Source: Ardenticatenaceae bacterium (GTDB lineage Bacteria > Chloroflexota > Anaerolineae > Promineifilales > Promineifilaceae). From it: a stretch of 64,000 nucleotides of DNA. This document shows, one piece after another, positions 33,177 to 41,684 of this stretch. Where the stretch lies: positions 1-64,000 of the forward strand of contig JACKBU010000005.1 of the NCBI GenBank assembly GCA_020634395.1, read 5' to 3'. How positions within the stretch are numbered: the stretch's first letter is position 1; each line of letters starts with the position of its first letter. Under the pieces are notes generated by a model. It had not been told where the DNA came from and did not search any database. It worked only from the letters and a program-made list of their open reading frames with translations. A program made the translations under genes and the position numbers.

Positions 33177-35867
33177 GTGTCTGATGTACTTCTGCAAACG
33201 AAGTTTTTCAAGCCTGCCTTACGGCCCACACTTATCAAGCGACAACATCTAACGGATCACCTTCATGCGAGCGTGGGTAACGGCACAAATGGTTTTGCAG
33301 TCCGGCTGACGCTTGTCTCCGCTCCGGCCGGCTTTGGCAAGACGACGTTGGTTGCTGCGTGGCTAGCTCAGTACCCAGTGTCTAGTCCCCACTCCTCGGG
33401 CAGCCAATCCGTCTGGCTGTCTCTGGACGAAAACGACAACGATCCGATTCGGTTTCTGGTCTATCTGGTGGCGGCTTTGCAAACGGCCGTGCCTGAGGTG
33501 GGGCAAACGGCCGTTCATCTTCTGCAATCCCCCCAGTCGCCACCCTCAGAAACCATCCTCATCCTGCTCATCAACGCCTTGAGCCAGCTCGACACCCCGC
33601 TCATCCTCATCCTAGACGATTACCACGTCATCACCGCCGCCGCTATCCATCAGGCGCTGTCCTTTTTGTTAGATCATCTTCCTCCCCAACTGCATCTGGT
33701 TCTCATCACCCGCAGCGATCCGCCGCTGCCCCTCTCACGGCTGCGCGCTCAAGGCCAAATCATCGAGGTTCGCGCTCATGATTTACGCTTCACAGTCAGT
33801 GAAGCCGGCCAGTTTTTCCATCAGGTCATGGATCTACCCCTGTCCGATGAAGAAACAAAAGCTCTGGACGAACGTACCGAAGGCTGGGTGGCCGGGCTGC
33901 AGCTTGTCGCTTTATCACTAAAAGGTCGCCCTGATCGCGCCGATCGGATCGCGGATTTCACCGGCAGCCATCGCTTCATCATCGACTATCTGACCGAGGA
34001 AGTGCTGAACCAGCAGTCCGACGCTGTGCGTGAGTTCCTGTTATCCACAAGTATTCTAGACCGCGTGTGCGGGCCACTGGCCGACGCTCTGACACACTCT
34101 TCCTCTGGGCAGGCCATCCTTGAATACCTGGAACAAAGCAACCTGTTCGTGATTCCGCTGGATGATAAACGGTGTTGGTTCCGGTATCATCAACTCTTCA
34201 CGGACGTGTTGCGCCAGCATTTGCAGCAGACGCATCCAGACGCTTTACCCGCACTGCATTACCGGGCACAGGTTTGGCTGGCGCAGCAAGGCTTGCTGCA
34301 TGAAGCAGTAAACCATGCACTGGCCGGGCGTGACTATGATCAGGCCGCCCGCCTGATAGAAGAAATTCACGGCGACAAGTGGCAGACCGGCGAGATCCAG
34401 ACAGTGCAGGACTGGCTGGCGGCGATCCCCGCCGCATCATGGCAGTCGCACCCCCGTCTCTGGTTGGTACAGGCCTGGGCAGACATGACTATCGGCGAGT
34501 TTGCCCAGGCGGACGAAAAATTGAAGGGGGCAGAAGCATCCCTGGCATTGTTGGACGAAGAGACTGCCCACACCATGCGACCCGAAGTACTGGCTTTTCG
34601 CGCCAGCTATGCCACGCTTACCCAAGACCCAGGCGCGGTCGAGCTGGCCCAAGAAGCGCTGGCTCTCCTGCCCGCAGACTACTGGCTGCGGGGCATGTTG
34701 GTTGTTTTTCTAGGCGCTGCATACTACGTGATGGGCACTCTGGATGCCGCCTTAGAGGTGCTGTTGCCGGCCACCAACGCGCCACAGGCATCGCTGGCCG
34801 CGCAGGCGCACGGGATTCATCTGCTGGCTTTCACGGGCATGGTGCTTCTGGCCCGAGGCAATCTGCGCGAAGCGGCCGTGATGGTCCGGCGCTCCGTGGC
34901 GCTGGCGGAGCCAGGCGGCATTCCCATCCCCTACGTGGGCACGCTGATGGCTTACATGTCAGCCAGTCTGATTCTGTATGAGCAGAATGAATTAGACGAG
35001 GTGGAAGTCTACCTGACACGCTGCTGGGAGCAGGCGGTAGCCTTTGGCAGCCACGAAGTCCAGGTTTTTGCTCTGAGCGGTCTGATACGGTTATGCCTGG
35101 TACGGGACAACCTCGTAACGGCCGTGGAATACAACAGGCAGGTAGACACTTTGCTGCAAGAACATGCCTTCACCTTAAGCATAATGGCTTACGTGGAGTA
35201 TGCTCGTTTTCAGCTTTTACTCAAGCAGCAGAATGGCACAGGCGCCGCAGCCTGGGTTGAAGCACACTCTGACCAGAGCGGGCCGTTGAATGCGTATGCT
35301 CTGCATCGTCTCGCACTGCCCCAGTTCTTAATGGCCCAGGGCAGCTATCAAACTGCCCTGGACGAACTTTCCCGCCTTGCCCAAGAAGCGCAGGATGCCG
35401 GCCACGGCCTGCTGCTGATTAAAGCCCTGGTTTTGCAAGCCCTGGCTTATTTTCGCAGCGGAAATCAAAATCTGGCACTGGCAACACTTGACGATGCTCT
35501 GTCTCTGGCCGAGCCGGAGGGGTTTAGCCGGGCTTTTCTCGATGAAGGCCCTGTTATGGCCGAGCTGCTGCTACTGGCCGGTCAGCAAAAACAATACTCC
35601 GACTTTGTAGGCAGTCTGCTGGCCGAGCTGCCTGCCAACGTACCACTGCCTGGTGGTGTGACTTCCCTGCCGGAGCCATTGAGTGCGCGCGAGCTGCAGG
35701 TGCTGCAGTTGATGGCCACGGGGGCCACCAACAAGGACATTGCCGACCAGTTATTTGTTGCCGTGTCTACGGTCAAAAAGCACGTGAGTAACATTTTGGT
35801 GAAGCTGGATACGCCCAATCGTGTCCAGGCTATCGCTCGCGCCCGCGAACTAGAGCTACTCTCCTAA
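33177..35867 (+). CDS. MalT-like LuxR-family regulator, probably translated from a leaderless mRNA
   Basis: This 896-aa protein is a paralogue of the regulator at 20599. It starts at GTG 33177 with LLQTKFFKPALRPTLIKRQ, the family-typical N-terminus. Walker A is APAGFGKTTLV, Walker B ILILDDYHVI, followed by LLDHLPPQLHLVLITRSDPP and FTGSHRFIIDYLTEEVL. A long TPR-like middle leads to a C-terminal LuxR helix-turn-helix with LSARELQVLQLMATGATNKD and VKKHVSNILVKLDTPNRVQA. The inducer is unknown. It lies upstream of the ABC/CPBP operon, 245 nt away, and could regulate it; that is inference from position. Confidence 0.91.
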   Translation: MSDVLLQTKFFKPALRPTLIKRQHLTDHLHASVGNGTNGFAVRLTLVSAPAGFGKTTLVAAWLAQYPVSSPHSSGSQSVWLSLDENDNDPIRFLVYLVAALQTAVPEVGQTAVHLLQSPQSPPSETILILLINALSQLDTPLILILDDYHVITAAAIHQALSFLLDHLPPQLHLVLITRSDPPLPLSRLRAQGQIIEVRAHDLRFTVSEAGQFFHQVMDLPLSDEETKALDERTEGWVAGLQLVALSLKGRPDRADRIADFTGSHRFIIDYLTEEVLNQQSDAVREFLLSTSILDRVCGPLADALTHSSSGQAILEYLEQSNLFVIPLDDKRCWFRYHQLFTDVLRQHLQQTHPDALPALHYRAQVWLAQQGLLHEAVNHALAGRDYDQAARLIEEIHGDKWQTGEIQTVQDWLAAIPAASWQSHPRLWLVQAWADMTIGEFAQADEKLKGAEASLALLDEETAHTMRPEVLAFRASYATLTQDPGAVELAQEALALLPADYWLRGMLVVFLGAAYYVMGTLDAALEVLLPATNAPQASLAAQAHGIHLLAFTGMVLLARGNLREAAVMVRRSVALAEPGGIPIPYVGTLMAYMSASLILYEQNELDEVEVYLTRCWEQAVAFGSHEVQVFALSGLIRLCLVRDNLVTAVEYNRQVDTLLQEHAFTLSIMAYVEYARFQLLLKQQNGTGAAAWVEAHSDQSGPLNAYALHRLALPQFLMAQGSYQTALDELSRLAQEAQDAGHGLLLIKALVLQALAYFRSGNQNLALATLDDALSLAEPEGFSRAFLDEGPVMAELLLLAGQQKQYSDFVGSLLAELPANVPLPGGVTSLPEPLSARELQVLQLMATGATNKDIADQLFVAVSTVKKHVSNILVKLDTPNRVQAIARARELELLS

Positions 35868-36112
35868 CCCCCACAAAATACTACTTCACAATTATCCTTT
35901 GGTATACCTACTTCTCCGTGCCGGAGTAGTATGATGTTGCCTATCCACACTTTTGCACTCATTTGACTGGTAGACGAAGCACTTATAGGAAAAGGGAATG
36001 AAGACTGTTGACTATTCTTTGAGAAGGCGGCGCAGTGCTCTAAGGGCGGTGGAGGTTTTTTGCCTGGGAACGGCCGTACGGCTGATGGGCAACGGCCGTT
36101 CAGGGCTTGCAG

Positions 36113-36397
36113 ATGGCCGCGAAACAGGTGTACTGGAAAGACAAGGTCGATAAAGACATGGCTACTTTTCTCACAATGCGAATTGCCGGTCAATTGGATG
36201 CACGCTGGGGAGATTGGTTCGATGGTCTGGAGATACACCTCTTACCAGACGGCAATACCGAGCTGTCCGGGTCAGTGGTGGATCAGGCCGCTTTGTACGG
36301 GTTACTAAATCGGGCGCGCGATTTGGGGTTGACTTTGTTAGCGGTGGCCGTGGAATCGGTTGAACTATCCGATTCGCCTGACAGTCACCCAAGATGA
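36113..36397 (+). CDS. 94-aa protein of unknown function heading the ABC/CPBP operon
   Basis: Paralogue of the protein at 25117, with identical length from ATG 36113. It shares GQLDARWGDWFDGLEIHLLP with the other copy's LDARW-EW-GL pattern, then DGNTELSGSVVDQAALYGLL and a final hydrophobic strand TLLAVAVESV. It ends 18 nt before the ABC ATPase gene, so it is probably the first gene of that operon. Another in-frame ATG at 36158 would remove the first strand. Two ACGGCCGT copies lie just upstream. Function is unknown; association with a transporter suggests a regulatory or adaptor role. Confidence 0.75.
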   Translation: MAAKQVYWKDKVDKDMATFLTMRIAGQLDARWGDWFDGLEIHLLPDGNTELSGSVVDQAALYGLLNRARDLGLTLLAVAVESVELSDSPDSHPR

Positions 36398-36415
36398 GTT
36401 CAAGGAAGGTGCGAA

Positions 36416-37378
36416 ATGAACGGTGAAATGGTGATTCAAACGACAGGGCTAAGCAAGCAGTACAAAGACATCAAAGCACTCGAAGGGCTGAACTTGCACG
36501 TGGCCCAGCATTCCATCTTCGGCTTTTTGGGGCCGAATGGAGCCGGCAAAAGCACAGCCATCAAGCTGCTGCTGGGTTTGATCCGGCCGACCGGGGGGCA
36601 GGCGGCCATTTTTGGTCTGGACAGCGTGAAGGACAGCATTGCCATTCGGCAGCGGGTGGGCTATCTGGCGCAAGATCCGCGCTATTACCAGCACATGACC
36701 GCCCGCGAGACGATGCGCTTTGCCGCCCGTTTCTTTTACAAGGGACCGAAAGAGGCCATCGAAGCGCGCATTGAAGAAACGCTGACCCTGGTGGGCCTGG
36801 AGAACAAAGCCGACCGGCCGATTAAAGGGTTTTCCGGCGGCGAGCGGCAGCGATTGGGCATCGCCCAGGCGCAGGTCAACTATCCGGACTTGTTGATTCT
36901 GGATGAACCGGCGGCGGCGCTGGATCCGATGGGACGGCGCGACGTGCTGGAAGTGATGGCCCGGCTGCGCAAGCACACCACCATTTTTTACTCGACGCAC
37001 ATTCTGGATGACGTGCAGCGAGTGAGCGACAACGTGGCCATTTTGAACCACGGCCAACTGGTGGCGCAGGCGCCTATCGAGGAACTGCTGGCCGGGACCA
37101 CAGGCGCGGCGTATACGCTAACCGTGCGGGGTGATGGACGGGCGGCGCAGCAGGCGTTACAAGGTCAACCCTGGGTTACGGCCGTTTCCGGCCATCCCAA
37201 TCACACGCCCAGCCACACCACGCTGCAAATCAACGTCAACGACGAAGCCGCTGCCGAAGACCAGCTTTTGCGGCTGGTGCTGGCCAACAGACAAACGGCC
37301 GTGACCGCCTTTGGCCGCAAAAAATATGATCTGGAAGAAGTGTTTATGCAAATAGTAGAAGGAGGACAGGCGAAATGA
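36416..37378 (+). CDS. ABC transporter ATP-binding protein
   Basis: This 320-aa ATPase has Walker A GPNGAGKST (39-47), signature FSGGERQRLGIAQAQ (SGGER at 140-144), Walker B LLILDEP (159-165) and the H-loop YSTHILDDV. A ~100-residue C-terminal extension follows, as in the CcmA/NatA-like branch of drug or antibiotic exporters. The gene overlaps the permease by ATGA. Ribosome-binding site is AAGGAAGG. It powers the permease encoded next. Substrate is unknown, but the neighbours (LiaF-like, CPBP) suggest envelope stress or peptide export or immunity. Confidence 0.93.
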   Translation: MNGEMVIQTTGLSKQYKDIKALEGLNLHVAQHSIFGFLGPNGAGKSTAIKLLLGLIRPTGGQAAIFGLDSVKDSIAIRQRVGYLAQDPRYYQHMTARETMRFAARFFYKGPKEAIEARIEETLTLVGLENKADRPIKGFSGGERQRLGIAQAQVNYPDLLILDEPAAALDPMGRRDVLEVMARLRKHTTIFYSTHILDDVQRVSDNVAILNHGQLVAQAPIEELLAGTTGAAYTLTVRGDGRAAQQALQGQPWVTAVSGHPNHTPSHTTLQINVNDEAAAEDQLLRLVLANRQTAVTAFGRKKYDLEEVFMQIVEGGQAK

Positions 37379-38184
37379 CAACAATTGCCAGACGTGAACT
37401 GAAGGAGAAACGGCCGTTAGAACCCATCACCGCCAAAGGCCGGGGCGGCGGATTTAACAACCTGCTGCACAAAGAATTGAGCCAGTGGTGGGGAACCAGC
37501 ATGTGGTGGATTCAGCTCATTATCTGGGTGCTGATCCTGAATGTTGTTTCCACCATTGTGATGCTGACCGAGGCACTGCCGCCCGTAGAACTGCTGCAAG
37601 AAGTCGTGTTTACCTTTTTGCCGATGGCCGTCGGCGCCGTGGCTATAGGGACAGTCATCACCACACAGGGCATTATTGTCGGCGAGAAACAGTTGGGAAC
37701 AGCCGCCTGGGTTATGTCCAAGCCGGCCTCCCGTTCGGCATTTATCCTCGCCAAAGCCCTGGCCTACGCCATTGGCTTTTGGACGGTAGCCCTGGCCCTG
37801 CCGGCCATCGCTTTTATTGTCATCACCCGGCTGCTGATTCCGGCGCCCCTGGCTTTGCTGCCTTTTCTGGCCGGATTGGGCATAGCGGCTTTAAGCCAGC
37901 TTTTTTACCTGATGCTGACCTTGATGCTGGGCACCCTTTATAACGCGCGGGGACCAGTGGTGGGGATCGGCATTGCCCTGGTGATGTCGGGTTTGTTACT
38001 CAAGAGTTTCATTCCTCCGGTCGTCGCGATGGTGACGCCGTGGTATTTGCCCGACATCAGCGCCTCTGTGGCCGTGCAGATGCCGCTGCCCGAGAACTGG
38101 TTTGTGCCCCTGCTGGCCACCGGCTGCTGGACTGTTTTGTTTACGGCCGTTGCCCTGTGGCGTTTTTCCCGCGAAGAATTCTGA
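37375..38184 (+). CDS. ABC transporter permease (ABC-2 type)
   Basis: This 269-aa membrane protein overlaps the ATPase gene by 4 nt (ATGA). About six hydrophobic segments are visible, beginning with MWWIQLIIWVLILNVVSTIV. QGIIVGEKQLGTAAWVMSKP and SRSAFILAKALAYAIGFW match the permease core of ABC-2 exporters (lipid, antibiotic or Na+ efflux type). The N-terminal ~40 residues are basic and soluble. It forms the transporter together with the preceding ATPase. The next gene starts 24 nt after the stop. Confidence 0.88.
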   Translation: MTTIARRELKEKRPLEPITAKGRGGGFNNLLHKELSQWWGTSMWWIQLIIWVLILNVVSTIVMLTEALPPVELLQEVVFTFLPMAVGAVAIGTVITTQGIIVGEKQLGTAAWVMSKPASRSAFILAKALAYAIGFWTVALALPAIAFIVITRLLIPAPLALLPFLAGLGIAALSQLFYLMLTLMLGTLYNARGPVVGIGIALVMSGLLLKSFIPPVVAMVTPWYLPDISASVAVQMPLPENWFVPLLATGCWTVLFTAVALWRFSREEF

Positions 38185-38208
38185 AAAACTTGAACAGGAG
38201 ATGTGAAA

Positions 38209-39027
38209 ATGAACAGGTATAGACTTTGGATTCAGCAGCATGCGTTTGTACTCTTTCTGGTCCTGACCCTTATCTTTAGCTGGTGGGCGTGGCCGCTCTT
38301 CCTGCAGGGGAGTATGCCGCTGGCACTGCTACCGGCGGGGCCGCTGCTGGCGGCGCTGATCGTCGTGCCGCTGGGATTTGGCCTGCCGGGCGTTAAGGAG
38401 TGGCTGCGCACCACCTTTAAATGGCGCGTACGGCCGATCTGGTATGTGGTGGCTATTGGTTTTCCCATTGTATTGACGGCCGTTCCCGCGGGCATCAACA
38501 TTCTGTTAGGCGCAACGCCGTCAACGGCCAACTGGCCCACCAACATCGGTTCATTCTTACTGGAAGAATTCATCTTTACCTTTTTGATGGTGGCCCTGGG
38601 TGAAGAAATGGGATTTTCGGCCTTCGCGTTGCCCAACCTCTTGCGCAAGTACTCCGTTTTGGCCACGGTGGGCATTCTGGCTCTGACGCGTGTTGCCTGG
38701 CATCTGCCCCTCTTTTTGACGGGCGACACAGAATGGCCTGTTATTCTGCTGCTCATTCCCACGCAGCTCATCTTCACCTGGATGTTCATTGGCAGCGGCG
38801 GCAGCGCGCTGCTGATGGTCCTCTCCCATATCTCTATTGCTTCCATCGGCAACACGTTTTTCACCCGCCTGTTTAGCGGCGCAGAGATGACACAAGTTGT
38901 CTGGCTGCAAGCGGCGGCCTTTGTGATTGCCGGTGTGGTTCTTTTGCTGACTACCGATTTCTGGCGAGCCGGTTCCAATTTGCCGGAAACGGCCGTCACC
39001 GAAGACGTGCAGTCAGCGATACCCTAA
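38209..39027 (+). CDS. CPBP-family intramembrane protein with a degenerate active-site motif
   Basis: This 272-aa polytopic protein resembles CPBP (Rce1/Abi-type) intramembrane proteases. Motif 1 is ALGEEMGFSAFALP (E132, E133), but the Arg of EExxxR is Ser137. Motif 2 is ALTRVAWHLPLF and motif 3 contains the H of SHISIASIGN. The start is ATG 38209 with AGGAG 8 nt upstream; a GTG at 38203 would be too close. It lies in the ABC operon, 24 nt after the permease. The missing Arg may mean altered or lost activity, as in some self-immunity proteins. The second CPBP gene of this operon keeps it. Confidence 0.85.
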   Translation: MNRYRLWIQQHAFVLFLVLTLIFSWWAWPLFLQGSMPLALLPAGPLLAALIVVPLGFGLPGVKEWLRTTFKWRVRPIWYVVAIGFPIVLTAVPAGINILLGATPSTANWPTNIGSFLLEEFIFTFLMVALGEEMGFSAFALPNLLRKYSVLATVGILALTRVAWHLPLFLTGDTEWPVILLLIPTQLIFTWMFIGSGGSALLMVLSHISIASIGNTFFTRLFSGAEMTQVVWLQAAAFVIAGVVLLLTTDFWRAGSNLPETAVTEDVQSAIP

Positions 39028-39043
39028 AAAGGAAACGGCCGTT

Positions 39044-39988
39044 ATGAACACCTACGACTCATCTGATTCTATGGAAAGGGGATTGGCGCGCACCGGCCTC
39101 AAAAACCCCCGGGTTATTAAGACCATTCAAGTTTTGTCCCAAACTGTTACGGCGATCTTCCTCGTCGCGCTGGTCTGGGTGATTTACCAGGCGTTTGTCA
39201 ATGGCAATCCGCTGCCAGCATGGGCCTGGCTGGGCACCATCGCCCTGCTGGCGACGGTCATTGGTCTCGGTGTGGCCCTGGTCGTTTATCGGGGTGTGTC
39301 TGCCCAGACCGGTCCATTTGACTTTGAACTCTCCACCGAAGCGCGCGGCGAGCTGCAAAATGAAACCCGGCGGCTGGAAGCGGACAGCGCCACATCGCTG
39401 CAGGCACACATCAAAATGACTGCCGGCGTCTTGCAGGTGACGGGCGGCACGACGGCCGTTATGGAAGCTGACTTTGCCTATGACCCTGCGGACTGGAAAC
39501 CGCCGGCGATCGATTATGCCGTAGATGAGGCCGGGCAGGGCAGCCTGACCATCGAACAAGGCCCTACCCACCGGCCAGCCATGCGCCCAGGCCGCTGCGA
39601 GTGGCGTATCAACCTAAGCGAGCATCTGCCGACCGAGCTGAACGTCAAGTTTGGCGCGGGGAGGGCCGAGCTGGAGCTGGCAGGCTTGCAGTTGGGCAGG
39701 CTGCACGTGGAAAGCGGCGTTGGTGAACTATTTCTGGATTTAAGCGAGCCGTTGGCCGGCGACCTGGCTGCATTTGTGAAGTGCGGTATTGGCGACGTGG
39801 TTATTCGGCTACCACGGGACACGGGTGTTCGCGTGCAATCTTCCGGGGGCCTTGGTCGCTTTGAGCACCAGGGATTGACCTGGGATGGTGAGGCTTATGC
39901 CAATGCGCTGTTTGGGCAGACGGCCGCAAATCTGCAACTGGTGCTGGAAGGGGGCATTGGCAAGATTACCCTGGCGCAGCCCAACTGA
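39044..39988 (+). CDS. LiaF/toast-rack-type membrane protein
   Basis: This 314-aa protein has two membrane helices (about 32-52 and 62-82) and then a repetitive beta domain. LTIEQGP, LNVKFGAGRAELELAGLQLG, HVESGVGELFLDLSEPLAG and GIGDVVIRLPRDTGVRVQSS are typical of the LiaF or DUF2154-like toast-rack fold that senses envelope damage. The Shine-Dalgarno AAGGA lies at 39029-39033, and AACGGCCGTT fills the whole gap to the ATG. It sits between two CPBP genes, supporting an envelope-stress or peptide-resistance role for the operon. Confidence 0.85.
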   Translation: MNTYDSSDSMERGLARTGLKNPRVIKTIQVLSQTVTAIFLVALVWVIYQAFVNGNPLPAWAWLGTIALLATVIGLGVALVVYRGVSAQTGPFDFELSTEARGELQNETRRLEADSATSLQAHIKMTAGVLQVTGGTTAVMEADFAYDPADWKPPAIDYAVDEAGQGSLTIEQGPTHRPAMRPGRCEWRINLSEHLPTELNVKFGAGRAELELAGLQLGRLHVESGVGELFLDLSEPLAGDLAAFVKCGIGDVVIRLPRDTGVRVQSSGGLGRFEHQGLTWDGEAYANALFGQTAANLQLVLEGGIGKITLAQPN

Positions 39989-39998
39989 GAGGGAAATG

Positions 39999-40922
39999 AT
40001 GAATCAATCACTCCTAACTAAGCCCACGGCCGTTTCCGGCCCCCAAAACCGGACCATCATTGTGGCCGCCTGGCTGAGCATGCTGTTTCTAAGCCGCGCA
40101 CCGCAGATCATTCTTCAAGAATTCCTGGGAATCGACATGAGTTCGTCGATTCTGCAGTGGTGGCTGGGTATAGCCCTTTGCCTGATTGCCGGAACGTTTA
40201 TCTGGTCGGTGTTACGGCCGTTACGCGGCTACTTCATCGTGCTGCTGACGGTGTATGGCGGCACGGCCGTTTTAGACAGCCTGACCTCCACCGCTGTCTG
40301 GCAAAGCTGGTTCGGCGGGCAGACCGCCGCCTGGGCTGTGCGTTTCTTTGGTGAACGGCTGGGCGTGGTGCTGCTGGCCTTGCTGGTACCGGCCGTCTTG
40401 CTGCTCCTGGGCCAATCGCGCCAGGACATCTTCCTAACGCGGGGCAATTGGCAGGCATCCAGCGGACTGCGTTGGCCCGGCCGTCCAAAGCCGCTGGGCT
40501 GGGTTGTCGTCGGGCCAGCGGTTGCCCTGCTGCTGGCGGTTCTGTTCGGGTGGGGATTGTTGGCCCTCAGTCCGGGCGTTCAGCGGCAGTGGCCGGCGCT
40601 TATTTCCCTGATGCCGTTCGTTCTCCTTTTTGCTTTTATGAACGCTTTTGGCGAAGAAATGGCCTTTCGTGCCGGGCCGCTCTCGCAGTTGTGGCGGGTG
40701 ATAGGTGAAAGGCAGGCGGTATGGTTAACGGCCGTCTGGTTTGGACTGGGGCACTTTTACGGCGGCATTCCCTCCGGCATGTTGGGAGCCATACAATCGG
40801 GCCTGGTTGGTTTCCTGTTTGGTATGGCGATGATCAAGACGAAGGGCATAGCCGTGCCCGTTTTGATGCACCTGCTGATCGACACAGCCATCTATGTCTT
40901 TTTGGCGATGACGGCCGTTTGA
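39999..40922 (+). CDS. CPBP-family intramembrane metalloprotease
   Basis: This 307-aa polytopic protein keeps all three CPBP motifs: AFGEEMAFRAGPLSQ (E219, E220, R224), WFGLGHFYGGIPSG and LMHLLIDTAIYV. It should cut substrates within the membrane or act in self-immunity to a peptide toxin. ATG 39996 and 39999 are adjacent; the second has better spacing to AGAGGG. It ends the operon with a 762-nt gap after it. The presence of one intact and one degenerate CPBP protein in the same operon is unusual. Confidence 0.88.
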   Translation: MNQSLLTKPTAVSGPQNRTIIVAAWLSMLFLSRAPQIILQEFLGIDMSSSILQWWLGIALCLIAGTFIWSVLRPLRGYFIVLLTVYGGTAVLDSLTSTAVWQSWFGGQTAAWAVRFFGERLGVVLLALLVPAVLLLLGQSRQDIFLTRGNWQASSGLRWPGRPKPLGWVVVGPAVALLLAVLFGWGLLALSPGVQRQWPALISLMPFVLLFAFMNAFGEEMAFRAGPLSQLWRVIGERQAVWLTAVWFGLGHFYGGIPSGMLGAIQSGLVGFLFGMAMIKTKGIAVPVLMHLLIDTAIYVFLAMTAV

Positions 40923-41684
40923 AACAACAGAGGAATTTCCTTATCCCGTCCACCGACTGCTACACAAGAATTTTCTGTTTTATCTGTTCGTGTATCCGAT
41001 CGTCTTTCCCCAGCCAGGGTCATAAGCGTTGTAAATGCCCTGTCTGTGATCAAGCTTTTGCCATCACCACAGATACTTTGTCTTGCCCTGGCATACCGAC
41101 CCTAAAATAGCTTAACGGGGTATTCCCTCGTGGTGATTTTGTCCGTTTTACGAATTTGCTCCTTTTAGCTAAATCACCTCATTCAGTTCGCGCGTTTCCC
41201 CCCCCAGCACTCGACCAAATTTACTTGGGTTAAAGTTATACAATACTTCACAATTGTAACAGTTGTTGTAAGATAGCTTGGCTAACCTCAAATTGCGTGT
41301 GCAGTGATTTTAGTTCTTGGCGGGAATCACACAAAGCCTAAGCCTTTAACGTTTACATATATCAATTATTAAAGGTATCTCAACAAACTTGAACCAGTAA
41401 GTGTGAGATAAGCGTTTCAACTCGACACATCTGTGATAGCACAGATTCGGTAAAAGGAGGGGGCAGACAATCTACATCGTTACACAAATAAGAAACCAAG
41501 CACAAACGCGTTCGTTATACAAAAGCTAAATATTTAGCGACGATTACAGACGTTGGCCTGGATAATCCCTGATTGGGGTAACCAGCAACCGTCAAATTTC
41601 AGCCCAATTGTTTGGTGTTAACTCACCATTTCTATATGCACGTCACGGGGCAGATATCTGCCCCATCCTTTAGGAGAAAGAGCA
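40923..41684 (+). other. Long AT-rich leader upstream of the cohesin/dockerin operon
   Basis: This is a 762-nt region without a supportable gene. A frame reading through from the previous gene to 41110 shows CPVCDQAF, but it is a chance continuation. The base composition is more AT-rich than the neighbours. It contains the palindrome at 41647-41664 and the ribosome-binding site TAGGAG before ATG 41685. The length suggests an extended leader or regulatory region for the cohesin operon. I looked for known riboswitch cores and saw none. Confidence 0.5.
41647..41664. promoter_or_regulatory. Perfect 18-bp palindrome before the cohesin/dockerin operon
   Basis: GGGGCAGATATCTGCCCC is a perfect inverted repeat ending 20 nt before the ATG of the first operon gene. 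It could be a regulator-binding site or a leader hairpin controlling access to the adjacent TAGGAG ribosome-binding site. Confidence 0.5.

Noticed and set aside
40721..41110. Frame with CPVC motif running past the CPBP gene
   Set aside because: It begins inside the CPBP gene in another frame and the Cys pair looks like chance in AT-rich intergenic DNA.
40923..41684. Riboswitch in the long leader of the cohesin operon
   Set aside because: I looked for c-di-GMP, cobalamin, TPP and similar cores by eye and found none; only the palindrome near the start is supportable.
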